From contig NZ_VDMA02000025.1 of assembly GCF_006334915.2 (NCBI RefSeq), positions 60,468-124,467 on the forward strand: 64,000 nt of DNA, read 5' to 3'. This document shows positions 7,485-15,863 of the stretch, one piece after another. The notes below the pieces were generated by a model, which did no database searches, was not told the DNA's origin, and saw nothing but the letters and a program-made list of their open reading frames with translations. The position numbers and the translations under genes are program-made. This DNA is from Microbispora catharanthi (GTDB lineage Bacteria > Actinomycetota > Actinomycetes > Streptosporangiales > Streptosporangiaceae). Numbering within the stretch: the first letter of the stretch is position 1; each line of letters starts with the position of its first letter.

Positions 7485-10280
7485 ATGGTGCAGTTCCGGC
7501 TGCTGGGACCGGTCGAAATCACGACGGACACGCATCTGGTGGATGCAGGCCCGCGCAAACAACAGGCGGTTCTCGCCGCGTTACTGGTCGACGTGGGCGT
7601 GCTCGTCCCCATCGAGAAGATCATCGACCGGGTTTGGGACGAGGCGCCGCCCACGACCGCTCGCGGGGCCGTGCACAGCTACGTCACCCGGCTGCGCCGG
7701 GCGCTGAGCGAGGCCGCCGCCGGAGGCGACGCGCCGAGGCTGGAGCATCGCCATGCCGGTTACGTCCTCGGCGTCCGGCCGGAGCAGGTGGACCTGCACC
7801 GTTTCCGGCTGCTGCTCGACTGCGCGCGGGCGACACGAGGGGACGATCCGCGCAGAGCCGAGCTGCTGCGGGAGGCGCTCGGCCTGTGGCGGGGGGTTCC
7901 GCTCACCGGCCTGACCGGGGAGTGGGCGGAGTCCGTGCGCAGGGAGGCGGCCCAGCGGCGCCTCGGCGCGATGCTCGACCTGGCGCGCCTGGAGACGGCA
8001 GCGGGCCGGGGTGGGGTCGTGATCGAGCGCCTGCGGGAGATGCTCGACGAGCATCCCCTGGTCGAGCCGTTGAGCGCCGAACTGATCCGGGCCCTGGCCG
8101 CGGTGGGGCGCAACGCGGAGGCCCTGCAGGTCTACGCGGAGACGCGCCGGCGCCTGGCGGAGGAGCTGGGCGCGGATCCGTCCCCCGATCTCCGGCAGGC
8201 GTACCGGGACGCCCTCTCTCCGCAGGGCCCCACGGCCGGGGCCACGAGCACGGCGGCACCACGGCGCGGACCGGTCCTGCTGCCCGCGGACGTGATGGGC
8301 TTCACCGGGCGGGCAGAGGCCGTGAGCACGCTCGACGAGCTGGCGGTGATGTCCGAACGGGAAGCGATAGCTGTGGTCGTGGCTGTGCTCTCCGGAGTGC
8401 CCGGGGTCGGCAAGACCGCCCTCGCGGTGCACTGGGCCCACCGCGCGCGTCATCGTTTCCCGGACGGGCAGCTGTTCGCCGACCTGCGCGGCTTCGATGC
8501 CAGCCGGTCGGCCGTCACCAGCGAGCAGGTCGTGCGCGGCTTCCTCGCCGCCCTCGGGGTTCCCGTGCATCGGGTGCCGGTGTCCCCGGACGCCCAGATC
8601 GGCCTGTATCGCGATCTCTTGGCCGACAAGCGGATGCTGGTGATCCTCGACAACGCCCACAGCGCCGAACAGGTGCGTCCACTGCTGCCTGGATCGCCTG
8701 GGTCCTTCGTCCTGGTGACCAGCCGCAACCGGCTCTCCGGTCTCATCGCCGGTCATGGTGCCCATCCGCTCGCGGTCGACGTGCTCACCCCTGAAGAGGC
8801 GCAGGAGCTGCTGACCCGCAGGATCGGACGCGACCGGGTTTCGGCGGACGCCGGCGCGGTGGACCACCTCATCGCCTCCTGCGCCCGCCTCCCGCTGGCG
8901 CTGGTGATCACCGCCGCCCGGGCCGTGACCCGTCCCGCGTTCCCGTTGCGCGCGCTCGCGGACGAGCTCCGGCAGGCCGGCGCGAGCCTGGACGCGTTCC
9001 ACGACGACGACCCGGCGACCGATGTGCGGTCAGTCTTCGCCTGCTCCTACCGGGCACTCAGCGTCGGAGCGGCGGAAATCTTCCGGCGGATGAGCGCCCA
9101 CCCCCGGCCGGACTTCGGCTTGGCCGTGGCGGCGAGCGCCGCCGCACTCCCCCCGGAGCAGGCGCGCCGCCTGCTGGCGGAGCTCACCGCGGTCCACCTG
9201 CTGGAGGAGCACGCGCCGGGCAGGTGGGCGTTCCACGATCTGCTGCACACCTACGCCGCCGAGCTGCACCGGGAGGCCGAGAACGAAGCGGAACGCCGCG
9301 AGGTCGCCGGCCGCGTCATCGACCACTACCTGCAGACCGCCTACCAATCGGCGCTTCTCCTCCATCCGGCGCGCGACCCCATCGCGATCGCCGATCCGCG
9401 TCCTGGCGTGACGGTGGCCGCCCCCGCCGACCACGGCGAAGCCCTCGCCTGGTTCACATCGGAGCGGTCCGTCCTGCTCGCGTGCGCCGAGCTCGCCGCC
9501 GCGTACGGGTTCGACACGCACACCTGGCAGCTGGCGTGGTCCATGAGCAGTTTCCTGGACCGTACAGGGGCCTGGCGGGACATGATCGCGATACACGGTC
9601 TCGCTCTCGCGGCGGCCCGAGGGGACGACCGGGTGCTCGCCCTCAGCCGGCTCGGGATCGCCCTGGCCCACACCCGGCTGGGTGGCGCCGACGCGGCCGT
9701 CCGGGAGTACGGGCACGCGCTCGAGCACTTCGCGCGGCTGGAAGACCTGACCGGCCAGGCGCACATTCACAGCAACCTTGCGCGGGTCTTCGAGCAGCAG
9801 GGCCACCATGTGGAGGCGCTGGACAGCGCCGAGCACGCACTCCGGCTCTACCGGGCCGCCGGCCAGCGGCACTGGGAGGCCAGGGCGATCAGCGCGGTCG
9901 GCTGGTATCACATCGCGGTCGGAAACCATCGGGAAGCGCTCGCCCACTGCCGGCAGGCTCTGACCTGGCTTCGGGAGGCCGGGGATCGCGACGGGGAATC
10001 GGCCACCTGGGACAGCCTGGGCCACGCCCACCATCAGCTCGGGGACTACGACCAGGCCGAGACCTGCTACCGGCGCGCGCTCGCGATGCACCGGCAGGAC
10101 GGCGACCGCTACAACGAGTCTCTGGTCCTCACCCATATGGGCGACAACCACGAGGCGGCGGGCCGGGAAGCGGACGCCCGCGGCACATGGCGGCTGGCGC
10201 TGAACATCCTGACCGATCTGGGCCACCCCAGCGCCGACGACCTCCGGTCGAGGCTGGGGCGGTCGGATGGCCCCGCCTGA
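7485..10280 (+). CDS. SARP-family regulator with NB-ARC ATPase and TPR domains (AfsR/BTAD type)
   Basis: A 931-residue cytoplasmic regulator. Residues 1-95 form the OmpR-like winged helix (VQFRLLGPVEI, then SYVTRLRRAL), about 97-245 the bacterial transcriptional activator domain, about 280-560 an NB-ARC STAND ATPase with Walker A GVPGVGKTAL (Lys310) and Walker B RMLVILDNAH, and about 640-925 TPR repeats. SARPs recruit RNA polymerase at heptameric direct repeats; STAND domains act as ligand- or partner-gated switches. No biosynthetic cluster lies next to it. Its neighbours are a secreted nuclease (divergent) and a lone ClpP downstream, which are candidate targets. Confidence 0.92.
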   Translation: MVQFRLLGPVEITTDTHLVDAGPRKQQAVLAALLVDVGVLVPIEKIIDRVWDEAPPTTARGAVHSYVTRLRRALSEAAAGGDAPRLEHRHAGYVLGVRPEQVDLHRFRLLLDCARATRGDDPRRAELLREALGLWRGVPLTGLTGEWAESVRREAAQRRLGAMLDLARLETAAGRGGVVIERLREMLDEHPLVEPLSAELIRALAAVGRNAEALQVYAETRRRLAEELGADPSPDLRQAYRDALSPQGPTAGATSTAAPRRGPVLLPADVMGFTGRAEAVSTLDELAVMSEREAIAVVVAVLSGVPGVGKTALAVHWAHRARHRFPDGQLFADLRGFDASRSAVTSEQVVRGFLAALGVPVHRVPVSPDAQIGLYRDLLADKRMLVILDNAHSAEQVRPLLPGSPGSFVLVTSRNRLSGLIAGHGAHPLAVDVLTPEEAQELLTRRIGRDRVSADAGAVDHLIASCARLPLALVITAARAVTRPAFPLRALADELRQAGASLDAFHDDDPATDVRSVFACSYRALSVGAAEIFRRMSAHPRPDFGLAVAASAAALPPEQARRLLAELTAVHLLEEHAPGRWAFHDLLHTYAAELHREAENEAERREVAGRVIDHYLQTAYQSALLLHPARDPIAIADPRPGVTVAAPADHGEALAWFTSERSVLLACAELAAAYGFDTHTWQLAWSMSSFLDRTGAWRDMIAIHGLALAAARGDDRVLALSRLGIALAHTRLGGADAAVREYGHALEHFARLEDLTGQAHIHSNLARVFEQQGHHVEALDSAEHALRLYRAAGQRHWEARAISAVGWYHIAVGNHREALAHCRQALTWLREAGDRDGESATWDSLGHAHHQLGDYDQAETCYRRALAMHRQDGDRYNESLVLTHMGDNHEAAGREADARGTWRLALNILTDLGHPSADDLRSRLGRSDGPA

Positions 10281-10363
10281 CGATATGTCGGCGAGCTCGG
10301 CGAGCCAGGCGGCGGCCCCGGCTCTGCCGGGTTGTCTGGGGCAGCCGTAGCATCCGGAACCGC

Positions 10364-10426
10364 GCTGACGGTGGAATACGCTCGTAGCGTAATTTGCTGA
10401 CGGCGAAATGTGCTCAGGGTGAAATA
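10364..10426 (+). promoter_or_regulatory. Direct repeats and palindrome upstream of clpP
   Basis: Three copies of a motif like GCTGACGGyGrAAT start at 10364, 10396 and 10412, spaced 32 and 16 bp apart. Between the first two lies the 15-bp palindrome TACGCT-CGT-AGCGTA at 10377-10391. The spacing suggests a regulator binding one face of the helix. The block ends about 70 bp upstream of the clpP start. Confidence 0.5.
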
Positions 10427-10495
10427 GGCAGGCCCTTTTCCGGGTTCCGGGACTAATGTCGCCGCACAACCCGATTACCGGAACAGGGAGACCAG

Positions 10496-11098
10496 ATGGA
10501 CCACCACGCGCGCTCCGGCGACCCCGCCGCCGACCGGTTCGCCTTTGGCGATCTTGGCCGTAAGCTGCTGGAACGGCGCATCGTCGTGCTCGGCCAGGAG
10601 GTGGACGACGACATCGCCAACCGGATCTGCTCGCAACTGCTGCTGCTGACCGCGGAGGACTCCACACGGGACATCAGCCTTTACATCAATTCCCCCGGTG
10701 GTTCCGTGTCGGCCGGCCTGGCGATTTACGACGTCATGCAATACGTGCCGAACGACGTCGTCACCGTGGGCATGGGCCTGGCCGCCTCGATGGGACAGTT
10801 CCTGCTGTGCGCCGGCGCGCCGGGCAAGCGGTACGCCCTGCCGCACGCGCGCATCATGATGCACCAGCCGCTCGGCGGCATCGGCGGCACGGCGGCCGAC
10901 ATCGCGATCCAGGCCGAGCAGATGCTGCACACGAAGAAGACCCTGGCCGAGCGCATCGCCTTCCACACCGGTCAGCCACTCGAACGCATCGAGGCGGACT
11001 CCGACCGGGACCGGTGGTTCACCGCCGCGGAGGCCAGGGAGTACGGCATCGTCGACCACGTGGTGGCCGGGCTCGGCGCCCTGCGGACGCCACAGTGA
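10496..11098 (+). CDS. clpP: ATP-dependent Clp protease proteolytic subunit (lone paralogue)
   Basis: The 200-residue serine peptidase subunit assembles into heptameric rings fed by ClpX or ClpC. The catalytic triad is intact: Ser98 in GLAASMGQFLL, His123 in IMMHQP and an Asp near residue 172 in DSDRDRW. The GG motif INSPGGSV at about residue 65 is present. No second clpP, clpX or tig adjoins it, so this is not the essential clpP1P2 pair but an extra copy, comparable to the inducible clpP3/P4 type in Streptomyces. AGGGAGA precedes the ATG. Direct repeats upstream and the SARP gene before it suggest regulated expression. Confidence 0.9.
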   Translation: MDHHARSGDPAADRFAFGDLGRKLLERRIVVLGQEVDDDIANRICSQLLLLTAEDSTRDISLYINSPGGSVSAGLAIYDVMQYVPNDVVTVGMGLAASMGQFLLCAGAPGKRYALPHARIMMHQPLGGIGGTAADIAIQAEQMLHTKKTLAERIAFHTGQPLERIEADSDRDRWFTAAEAREYGIVDHVVAGLGALRTPQ

Positions 11099-11160
11099 GC
11101 GGCACAGTGAGCGGCACAGCGGCGAGGTGGATGGCGCCGTGAACGAGCGGGGGAGCGCGC

Positions 11161-12726
11161 TCAGCCGCAGCGCGTCCCCTTGGCCGGGACCGTCCCCTCC
11201 AGCAGATACGCGTTGACCTTGTCGTCGATGCACTGGTTCTGGCCGTACGCGCCGTGGCCCTCGCCGTTCAGCGTCAGCAGCACGGCGGTGCGCAGCTGGT
11301 CGGCCAGCCGCGGCGCCCACTGGTATGGCGTGGCCGGGTCGTTCGTGACGCCGACCACCAGGATGGGATTGGACCCGGTGGCGTCGACATGCCTGGCGGC
11401 GTCGTCTCCGCGCACCGGCCAGACGCTGCACGATCCCGCGCTGATCGCGGTCGAGGCGAAGATCGGGCTCTTCTTCTCCAGCCGCCGGGCCAGCTCCTCG
11501 GCCTGGGCGACCGAGGGGCGGTCGGTGCTGTCGACGCACAGCACCGCCGGCAGCGAGAACTGCAGGGTCGAGTAGGTGCCGTTCGGCTGCCGCCCGGCGT
11601 ACTGGTCGGCCAGCGCGAGCAGGCCGTCGAGCTTGCCCTTCCTGCCTTCGTCCAGCGCCTCCGTGAGCAGCGGCCAGGTGTACTTGCTGTAGAGGGCCTG
11701 GGTGATGCCCGCCCTGGCGATGTCCTCGGTGACCGTGCGCGAGCCGACCTTCCCCGGCGTGCGTGCCACGGTGTCGAGGAGTTTCAGCACGGTGGCGTTC
11801 GCGGCGGCGGCGTCGGCGCCGAGCGGGCAACTCGTCCGCGTCTTGGTGCAGTCGGCCAGGTAGTCCTCGTACGCCTTCTGGAAGCCGAGGGCCTGCGTCT
11901 TGGCCATGTCGAGCATGGTGACCGAGGGATCGACGGCCGAGTCGAGCACCATCCGCCCCACCTTCTTCGGGTACTGCGTGGCGTACACCGCCCCGAGGTG
12001 GGTGCCGTAGGAGAAGCCGAGATAGTTGAGGCGCGGGTCGCCGAGGGCCGCGCGCAGCGACTCCATGTCGCGTGACGCGTTGACGGTGCCGACGTAGGGC
12101 AGGATCCAGCCCGCGTTGCGCTCGCACGCCTGGGCGAATCCCTTGACGAGCGTGGTCTCGGTCGCGGCGTTCTCGCTGGGCTCCCTGCTCATGTACTGGT
12201 CCATCTGGGGAGCGCTGAGACAGCGGATGCCGCTGCTGCGCTCCACCCCGCGCGGGTCGAAGCCGACGAGGTCGTAGCGGCTGTTCAGGGTGGAGAACGC
12301 GTGGGCCGCGTTGATGAGCGTCGTGACGCCGGAGCCGCCGGGACCGCCGAAGTTGAAGACCAGGGAGCCGATCCGCCGGCTCTGGTCGGTGGCCCGCATC
12401 CGGACCAGGGCGATGCCGATCTTCTTGCCCTCCGGCTTGGCGTAGTCGAGGGGCACCTGGAGCGTGGCGCACTCGAAGCCGGAGGAGGAGGCCGTCTCCT
12501 CGCACGCCTTCCAGGACAGGGAGGGCGTGCCCGAAACGTAGCCCTCCGGGGTGACCCGTGCGCCCCCGCAGCCGGCGGTCGCCGTCATCGCGCCGATCCC
12601 GGCGACCGCCGCCGCCATCACCGGCCAGACCCTGCGCGCCGCCACTCCCCGCGCCGCCCGCGTCCGCGCCGCCACTCGCGCCGATATCCCTCGCTCCGGA
12701 ACCCCTCGCGACAACGCTCGCGACAC
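11161..12726 (-). CDS. Secreted lipoprotein alpha/beta hydrolase, tripeptidyl aminopeptidase (TAP-like) type
   Basis: This 521-residue protein resembles the Streptomyces SlpD/SlpE family of exported aminopeptidases. An N-terminal export signal ends in a lipobox-like TATAGC, so it is probably membrane-anchored. The hydrolase core shows the oxyanion region FNFGGPGGSG, the nucleophile GFSYGTHLG, the acid in VGVTNDPATP and the histidine in GEGHGAYGQ; the C-terminal TAP-like domain carries paired Cys. The GTG at 12726 is placed six bases after GGAGGG; the TTG at 12732 would overlap that site. It removes tripeptides or small peptides outside the cell (family knowledge). Confidence 0.88.
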   Translation of the reverse strand: MSRALSRGVPERGISARVAARTRAARGVAARRVWPVMAAAVAGIGAMTATAGCGGARVTPEGYVSGTPSLSWKACEETASSSGFECATLQVPLDYAKPEGKKIGIALVRMRATDQSRRIGSLVFNFGGPGGSGVTTLINAAHAFSTLNSRYDLVGFDPRGVERSSGIRCLSAPQMDQYMSREPSENAATETTLVKGFAQACERNAGWILPYVGTVNASRDMESLRAALGDPRLNYLGFSYGTHLGAVYATQYPKKVGRMVLDSAVDPSVTMLDMAKTQALGFQKAYEDYLADCTKTRTSCPLGADAAAANATVLKLLDTVARTPGKVGSRTVTEDIARAGITQALYSKYTWPLLTEALDEGRKGKLDGLLALADQYAGRQPNGTYSTLQFSLPAVLCVDSTDRPSVAQAEELARRLEKKSPIFASTAISAGSCSVWPVRGDDAARHVDATGSNPILVVGVTNDPATPYQWAPRLADQLRTAVLLTLNGEGHGAYGQNQCIDDKVNAYLLEGTVPAKGTRCG

Positions 12727-12827
12727 TGACAACCCTCCGTGTTCGACTGTATTCGGAGGGTGCCTCGTTTATATCGCATGCCGTCGCGACCGCACCGCCG
12801 ACTCACCGGAACTCCGCCTTACCGGAC

Positions 12828-12843
12828 AATGGTCTAAACCATT
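12828..12843. promoter_or_regulatory. DasR-like operator (dre) site 1 upstream of ppdK
   Basis: AATGGTCTAAACCATT matches 13 of 16 positions of the published DasR consensus ASTGGTCTAGACCAST and has perfect 6-bp arms. It lies about 235-250 bp upstream of the ppdK start and also upstream of the divergent peptidase gene. Confidence 0.55.
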
Positions 12844-12887
12844 TCCCCTCTCGTGATGCGGAGCCTTCCTGTCGTCCTTGGCGGCAA

Positions 12888-12903
12888 ATTGGTTTATACC
12901 AGT
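12888..12903. promoter_or_regulatory. DasR-like operator (dre) site 2
   Basis: ATTGGTTTATACCAGT matches 13 of 16 consensus positions and starts exactly 60 bp after site 1. Confidence 0.5.
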
Positions 12904-12934
12904 GCGCCATCGTCGAAGAAATAGCCGTTCTTGG

Positions 12935-12950
12935 ATTGGATTAGACCTCT
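12935..12950. promoter_or_regulatory. DasR-like operator (dre) site 3, weak
   Basis: ATTGGATTAGACCTCT matches 12 of 16 consensus positions. It lies 47 bp after site 2. Alone it would not be convincing. Confidence 0.3.
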
Positions 12951-13076
12951 CCGATGCCCTCTACCTGCTTAGACGCCATATGTGGTGAAGGGTGAGGTTT
13001 GGTGCTGCTTTTCCTAGGTACAGTCCGGTTGCGGGCCGCGTCCGCGGTTTTATTGAAGTCGGCGAAGGAGCGTCGC

Positions 13077-15713
13077 ATGCCCAAGTATGTTTACGACTTC
13101 ACCGAGGGCAACAAGGACCTCAAAGATCTGCTCGGTGGCAAGGGTGCCAATCTGGCGGAAATGACGAACATCGGCCTCCCCGTGCCTCCCGGCTTCACGA
13201 TCACCGCCGAGGCGTGCCGCCACTACCTGGGGCACGGCGGCATGCCCGACGGGCTGGAGGGGGAGATCGCCGAGCACCTCGCCGCCCTCGAGGCCCGGAT
13301 GGGCAAGCGCCTCGGTCAGGCGGACGACCCGCTGCTGGTCAGCGTGAGGTCGGGGGCCAAGTTCTCGATGCCCGGCATGATGGAGACAGTCCTCAACATC
13401 GGCCTCAACGACGACTCCGTCCTCGGGCTGGCCAAGCAGTCGGGCAACGACCGTTTCGCGTGGGACTCCTATCGCCGGCTCATCCAGATGTTCGGCAAGA
13501 CCGTCCTGGGCATCGACGGCGAGCTGTTCGAGGACGCGATGGACGAGCTCAAGGGCGAGCGGGACGACACCGACCTCGACGCCGCCGACCTCCAGCGGCT
13601 GGTCGAGACCTTCAAGGGCATCGTCGGGGAGCGGACGGGCCGCGACTTCCCCGCCGATCCCCGGGAGCAGATGGACCTCTCCGTCAGGGCGGTCTTCGAC
13701 TCCTGGAACGCCCCGCGCGCGATCCTCTACCGCCGCCAGGAGCGCATCCCCGCCGACCTCGGCACCGCCGTCAACATCGTCGCCATGGTGTTCGGCAACA
13801 TGGGCCCGGACTCCGGCACCGGGGTCGCCTTCACCCGTGACCCCGGCTCGGGACGCCAGGGCGTCTACGGCGACTACCTGCGCAACGCCCAGGGCGAGGA
13901 CGTCGTCGCCGGCATCCGCAACACCGTCCCCCTGCAGGAGCTGGAGACCATCAATCCGGGGGCCTACCGCGAGCTCCTCGACATCATGGCGACGCTGGAG
14001 CGGCACTACCGCGACCTGTGCGACATCGAGTTCACGATCGAGCGCGGCAAGCTGTGGATGCTGCAGACCCGGGTCGGCAAGCGCACGGCCGCCGCCGCCT
14101 TCTGCATCGCCACCCAGCTCGTGGACGAGGGCCTGATCGACATGGACGAGGCGGTCACCCGGGTCACCGGTGAGCAACTCGCCCAGCTCATGTTCCCCCG
14201 CTTCGCCGCGACGGCCGGCGACCGCAGGCTGACCACCGGCATGAACGCCTCGCCCGGCGCCGCCGCGGGCAGGGCCGTCTTCAGCTCCGAGCGGGCCGTC
14301 GAGCTGGCCGGACGGGGCGAGGCGGTCATCCTCGTGCGGCGGGAGACCAACCCCGACGACCTCGCCGGGATGATCGCGGCTCACGGCGTGCTCACCTCCA
14401 GGGGCGGCAAGACCTCCCACGCCGCCGTGGTGGCGCGCGGCATGGGCAAGACCTGCGTGTGCGGGGCCGAGGAGCTGGAGGTCGACCCGCACGCCCGCCG
14501 GTTCACCGCACCCGGAGGGGTCGTCGTCGACGAGGGCGACGTGATCTCGATCGACGGCGGCAGCGGAGCCGTGTACCTCGGTGAGGTCCCCGTCACCGCC
14601 TCGCCGGTCGCGAAGTACTTCGAAGGCGAGGCGGCAGAGGACGAGCTGGTGCGGGCCGTCGACCGGATCATGACCCACGCCGACTCGGCACGCCGCCTCG
14701 CCGTACGGGCCAACGCCGACACCCCCGAGGACGCCGCCCGCGCCCGCCGCTACGGCGCCCAGGGCATCGGGCTGTGCCGTACGGAGCACATGTTCCTGGG
14801 GGAGCGGCGGCGGCTCGTCGAGGACCTGATCCTGGCCACGACGCCCGAGGCGCGGCAGGCCGCGCTCGACGCGCTCGAACCGCTGCAGACCGGCGACTTC
14901 ACCGGCATCTTCACGGCCATGCACGGGCTGCCGGTGACGATCCGGCTGATCGACCCGCCGCTGCACGAGTTCCTGCCCGACCTCGTCGACCTGGCCGTGA
15001 AGGTGGCCCTGGCGGGGGACAGGGCGGACGACCGGGACCGCAGGCTCCTCGACGCGGTCAAGCGGCTGCACGAGCAGAACCCGATGCTCGGCCTGCGCGG
15101 CGTACGGCTCGGCCTGACGATCCCCGGCCTGTTCGCCATGCAGGTGCGGGCCATCGCCACGGCGGCCCGGCAGGTCGGGGGCACGCGGGCGGAGATCATG
15201 ATTCCGCTGGTCGGCGCGGTGCAGGAGCTGGAGATCGTCAAGGAGGAGGCGGACCGTATCCTCGCCGAGGCGGGCGTGGAGGCGGCGATCGGCACGATGA
15301 TCGAGGTGCCGAGGGCGGCGCTGACGGCCGGGCAGATCGCCGAGGCCGCCGAGTTCTTCTCGTTCGGCACCAACGACCTCACCCAGATGGCCTGGGGCTT
15401 CTCCCGCGACGACGTGGAGAGCGCCTTCTTCGGCACGTACCTCGACCTGGGCGTCTTCGGGGTCTCGCCGTTCGAGTCCATCGACCGCGAGGGCGTCGGC
15501 CGGCTGATGCGGATCGCGGTCGAGGAGGGCAGGCGCACCCGGCCGGACCTCAAGCTCGGCATCTGCGGCGAGCACGGCGGGGACCCCGACTCGGTGCACT
15601 TCTGCCACGAGATCGGCCTCGACTACGTCTCCTGCTCGCCGTTCCGCATTCCGGTGGCCCGGCTGGAGGCGGGCCGTGCCGCGCTGACCTGCGCGCAGTC
15701 CGACACGCGATGA
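13077..15713 (+). CDS. ppdK: Pyruvate, phosphate dikinase
   Basis: Interconverts pyruvate, ATP and phosphate with phosphoenolpyruvate, AMP and diphosphate, and so sets PEP supply for gluconeogenesis and for the PTS. The 878-residue protein has the N-terminal ATP-grasp domain (DLLGGKGANLAEMTNIGLP), the swivelling phosphohistidine domain with LTSRGGKTSHAAVVARG (catalytic His448) and the C-terminal PEP/pyruvate barrel with FFSFGTNDLTQMAWG and the late GICGEHGGDP. The ATG at 13077 has AAGGAG upstream and matches the family start MPKYVYDFTEG. Three DasR-like sites upstream suggest control by the aminosugar regulator. Confidence 0.96.
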   Translation: MPKYVYDFTEGNKDLKDLLGGKGANLAEMTNIGLPVPPGFTITAEACRHYLGHGGMPDGLEGEIAEHLAALEARMGKRLGQADDPLLVSVRSGAKFSMPGMMETVLNIGLNDDSVLGLAKQSGNDRFAWDSYRRLIQMFGKTVLGIDGELFEDAMDELKGERDDTDLDAADLQRLVETFKGIVGERTGRDFPADPREQMDLSVRAVFDSWNAPRAILYRRQERIPADLGTAVNIVAMVFGNMGPDSGTGVAFTRDPGSGRQGVYGDYLRNAQGEDVVAGIRNTVPLQELETINPGAYRELLDIMATLERHYRDLCDIEFTIERGKLWMLQTRVGKRTAAAAFCIATQLVDEGLIDMDEAVTRVTGEQLAQLMFPRFAATAGDRRLTTGMNASPGAAAGRAVFSSERAVELAGRGEAVILVRRETNPDDLAGMIAAHGVLTSRGGKTSHAAVVARGMGKTCVCGAEELEVDPHARRFTAPGGVVVDEGDVISIDGGSGAVYLGEVPVTASPVAKYFEGEAAEDELVRAVDRIMTHADSARRLAVRANADTPEDAARARRYGAQGIGLCRTEHMFLGERRRLVEDLILATTPEARQAALDALEPLQTGDFTGIFTAMHGLPVTIRLIDPPLHEFLPDLVDLAVKVALAGDRADDRDRRLLDAVKRLHEQNPMLGLRGVRLGLTIPGLFAMQVRAIATAARQVGGTRAEIMIPLVGAVQELEIVKEEADRILAEAGVEAAIGTMIEVPRAALTAGQIAEAAEFFSFGTNDLTQMAWGFSRDDVESAFFGTYLDLGVFGVSPFESIDREGVGRLMRIAVEEGRRTRPDLKLGICGEHGGDPDSVHFCHEIGLDYVSCSPFRIPVARLEAGRAALTCAQSDTR

Positions 15714-15719
15714 GTTGAA

Positions 15720-15751
15720 ATTCCACAAAACATCCGGACTGGTTGTGGAAT
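15720..15751. terminator. Inverted repeat after ppdK, possible T-less terminator or operator
   Basis: Perfect 9-bp arms ATTCCACAA and TTGTGGAAT enclose a 14-nt loop, starting four bases after the ppdK stop. There is no T tract. It could terminate ppdK or bind a regulator of the carboxypeptidase gene downstream. Confidence 0.4.
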
Positions 15752-15863
15752 GACCAGGTCGGAGTGGAGGCGGTTCACCGGGCCGCGCGACACGGCCCGG
15801 TGACCGTTGCAGCCGCACGTCTGATTGATCACCCTACGTACCTACCGCAAGGGAGGGCGTGGA

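Noticed and set aside
7485..10280. Secondary-metabolite cluster marked by the SARP gene
   Set aside because: No synthase, synthetase or RiPP enzyme lies within the window; SARP-STAND proteins often occur outside clusters.
12727..12732. TTG at 12732 as start of the lipoprotein peptidase
   Set aside because: It directly abuts the GGAGGG ribosome site with no spacer; the GTG six bases later is properly spaced.
13050..15818. Very long open frame antisense to ppdK (over 900 codons)
   Set aside because: High-GC codon bias keeps the complementary frame open; the sequence is low-complexity Gly/Arg/Val/Asp-rich without domains, while the sense frame is a complete PPDK.
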